From NCBI RefSeq assembly GCF_025642255.1, contig NZ_CP106759.1:3127501-3191500 (forward strand): a stretch of 64,000 nucleotides of DNA. The letters run 5' to 3'. The notes beneath the pieces are model-generated. The model saw only the letters and a list, made by a program, of their open reading frames with translations. It ran no database searches and was not told where the DNA came from. The translations under genes and the position numbers were made by a program. The DNA is from Stenotrophomonas maltophilia (GTDB lineage Bacteria; Pseudomonadota; Gammaproteobacteria; Xanthomonadales; Xanthomonadaceae). Shown piece after piece: positions 62,219 through 64,000 of this stretch. How positions within the stretch are numbered: position 1 is the stretch's first letter; every line of letters starts with the position of its first letter.

Positions 62219-62929
62219 ATGCACTACGCGTTGTACTACTGGACCGGCATCCAGGGACGTGGCGAATTCGTACGATTGGCCTTGGAAGACGCTGGCGCCG
62301 ACTACATCGACATGGCGCGGATACATGGCGACGCCGCGATGCAGCCCTTTCTCGATGGCCACAGTGAGGGCGCGCAACCGTTCGCCCCCCCGTTCCTCAA
62401 GGCGGGGCGTGAGGTCATCGCGCAGGTCGCAGCGATCCTGGATTTTCTCGGCCCAACCCTGGATCTGGTGCCGCAGGCCGCGGCGCGGCGCATGCAGGCG
62501 CTGCAGTTGCAGCTGACCATTGCCGACCTGGTGGCTGAAGTACACGACACCCACCATCCGATTGCCGCGTCGAAGTACTACGAGGAACAGAAGACCGAAG
62601 CCAACGCACGTGCGGCGTCATTGCGCAGCGAGCGGCTGCCGAAGTTCCTCGGCTATTTCGAGCAGGTGCTGGCGGCCAACGGTGGCCGCCATGCACTGCG
62701 CGAGCACTCCTACGTGGATCTGTCGCTGTTCCAGCTGATGAGCGGGCTGGACTACATGTTGCCGCGCCGGATGCAGGCACTCACGCCGCGCCTGCCCCTG
62801 CTGCGGGCACTGCAGGAGCGGGTGGCGAAGCGACCGAACATCGCTGCCTATCTCGCGTCGGAGCGGCGATTGGCGTTCAACACCAACGGCATCTTCCGCC
62901 ACTACTCCGAGCTGGACGGAGAGCGGTAG
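62219..62929 (+). CDS. Glutathione S-transferase-like protein
   Basis: 236-residue cytoplasmic protein. N-terminal thioredoxin-like domain with the Tyr typical of sigma/mu-type GSTs (YALYYWTGIQGRGEFVRLALEDAG), then an all-helical C-terminal domain (HYSYVDLSLFQL-like EHSYVDLSLFQLMSGL). GGGAG precedes ATG 62219. The TAG stop lies in a SMAG repeat. Confidence 0.84.
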   Translation: MHYALYYWTGIQGRGEFVRLALEDAGADYIDMARIHGDAAMQPFLDGHSEGAQPFAPPFLKAGREVIAQVAAILDFLGPTLDLVPQAAARRMQALQLQLTIADLVAEVHDTHHPIAASKYYEEQKTEANARAASLRSERLPKFLGYFEQVLAANGGRHALREHSYVDLSLFQLMSGLDYMLPRRMQALTPRLPLLRALQERVAKRPNIAAYLASERRLAFNTNGIFRHYSELDGER

Positions 62930-62948
62930 CGCCGGGCCATGCCCGGCG
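62926..62948 (+). repeat. SMAG repeat with GST stop codon
   Basis: GTAGCGCCGGGCC palindrome; bases 62927-62929 are the TAG stop of the GST gene. Confidence 0.85.
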
Positions 62949-62957
62949 TGTTCCCGG

Positions 62958-64000
62958 TCAATGATCGGCGCGATCACCCAGCGGCTTCACCGCCTGCTTC
63001 TGCAGCGACAACAGCCCCAGCAGCAGTGCCAGCGCCACGTAAGCCCCTGCAAACTGCCAGCTGATGGTACGCGCCAGGCCTTCAAGGTCCCACGGCAGGT
63101 AGATGCCGCCGCGCGGATCCACCGAGTGGATCAGGCCGAACAGGGTCAGCACAGCCGCCACCAGCAGGAAGCCGCAGGCACGGCGCAGACGGCCGTCAAC
63201 CATCGCGGCCACGGCGGAAATCCACAGCATCGAGGTGATGATGAAGCCGTTGCCCAGAGTGAAGATCACCGCCAGTTCCGGCAGGCCGTGTCCATCGAGC
63301 TTGGTCAGCAGCTGCGGCAGCTGGTCCGGTGCGATCCAGCCCGGCGCTTTGATCGCCAGCAGGTAGGCCACCGAAGGCAGGAAGCCGAACACCATCGCTC
63401 CGGCGTGCTGTCGCGGTGTGGCCTGGAAGGCCTGGGTGGTGATGTCGATGGCGACGTACACGATGATCGGCGCCAGCACCGCCAGCGGCAGCCACTGCAC
63501 CAGCCCGGAAATGATGCCCAGCATGCCGCCGATGCCGACGAACAGGCCCGTCAGCAGCGTGTACCCGCTGCGTGCGCCCATGTGCTTGTATGCAGGCTGG
63601 CCGATGTAGGGGGTGGTCTGCGCGACACCGCCGCAGACACCGGCCACCAGCGTGGCCACCGCTTCCACCAGCAGGATATCGCGGGTGCGGTAATCATCCC
63701 CGGCCGCGCGCGCGCTCTCGGACACGTTGATGCCACCGACCACCATCAGCAGGCCGAACGGCAACAGCAGCGGCAGGTAGGTCATTGCCGTGGGCAGGCC
63801 GTCCAGGAAGCCCAGCGTCGGCAGCGGCAGCACCACCTGCGGCGGCGTCCACGCCGGCACGTGGAAGCCGGGGGCCCCCAGTCCCGCCAGACCGAGGCCG
63901 TAGTACAGGACGGTGCCGAACACGAACGCCAGCAGCACACCCGGGCCACGCACCGGCAGCCGGCCCTTGGCGATCAGCACATACAGCAGCAGGCCCAACG
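62958..64000 (-). CDS. NCS2/AzgA-like permease, 5' end outside the window
   Basis: Inner-membrane transporter; the last ~347 residues are visible, with about nine hydrophobic segments. GGINVSESARAAGDDY and AQTTPYIGQPAYKHMGARSGYT resemble the conserved stretch of nucleobase permeases (AzgA/xanthine-uracil group). Its ending is Ala/Leu-rich (LALLLGLLSLQKQ). Substrate uncertain. The start codon lies beyond 64000. Confidence 0.78.
   Translation of the reverse strand, partial: LGLLLYVLIAKGRLPVRGPGVLLAFVFGTVLYYGLGLAGLGAPGFHVPAWTPPQVVLPLPTLGFLDGLPTAMTYLPLLLPFGLLMVVGGINVSESARAAGDDYRTRDILLVEAVATLVAGVCGGVAQTTPYIGQPAYKHMGARSGYTLLTGLFVGIGGMLGIISGLVQWLPLAVLAPIIVYVAIDITTQAFQATPRQHAGAMVFGFLPSVAYLLAIKAPGWIAPDQLPQLLTKLDGHGLPELAVIFTLGNGFIITSMLWISAVAAMVDGRLRRACGFLLVAAVLTLFGLIHSVDPRGGIYLPWDLEGLARTISWQFAGAYVALALLLGLLSLQKQAVKPLGDRADH

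Overview
The window is high-GC gammaproteobacterial DNA and looks like a Stenotrophomonas chromosome, most likely the S. maltophilia group. The evidence is a class A L2-type beta-lactamase divergent from its LysR-type activator AmpR, many GTAG-type palindromic repeats of the SMAG kind, a copL-copA-copB copper operon, and a Xanthomonadaceae-like ruvC-ruvA-kup-ruvB-ybgC-tolQRAB-pal-cpoB-queE-queC block. Most of it is core genome; no prophage, CRISPR array or integrase gene is visible.

Layout. 1-7.5 kb (minus): the 5' part of mrcB (PBP1b), two coupled family 2 glycosyltransferases, a membrane-anchored periplasmic protein and relA. 7.6-15.3 kb: a small secreted protein, hrpA, dps and recQ, with two large hairpin elements facing each other between dps and recQ. 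15.4-18.7 kb: copL-copA-copB. 18.7-23 kb: an acetyltransferase, a small zinc protein, a CPBP membrane protease, a one-domain response regulator and two exported esterase-like hydrolases. 23.1-25.5 kb: an accessory stretch of small proteins, one frameshifted.

25.7-27.8 kb: a 2.1 kb segment bounded by 45-bp direct repeats of the 3' part of tRNA-Lys(TTT). It carries a divergent NmrA-like reductase and HxlR regulator and has no integrase. 28-41 kb: an HExxH protein, queC/queE (7-deazaguanine synthesis), Tol-Pal (outer-membrane constriction), ruvCAB (Holliday junction processing) interrupted by kup (potassium uptake), and yebC.

42-50 kb: an alpha/beta hydrolase, a second GNAT, a strongly acidic protein and aspS; then a triple DUF3011 protein, a lipoprotein, a cation/proton antiporter, blaL2 and ampR. 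50-64 kb: an ABC-F ATPase, a TonB-dependent receptor, a Kef/YbaL antiporter, metY, clpB (with a sigma-32-like promoter), a DUF3014 protein, a glutathione S-transferase-like protein and a permease cut by the window end.

The most unusual features are the tRNA-Lys-bounded mini-island and a three-copy hairpin family. Each hairpin has 25-bp perfectly paired arms around a conserved 52-nt loop, and the loop's inner stem shows compensatory changes. SMAG repeats also supply the stop codons of three genes.
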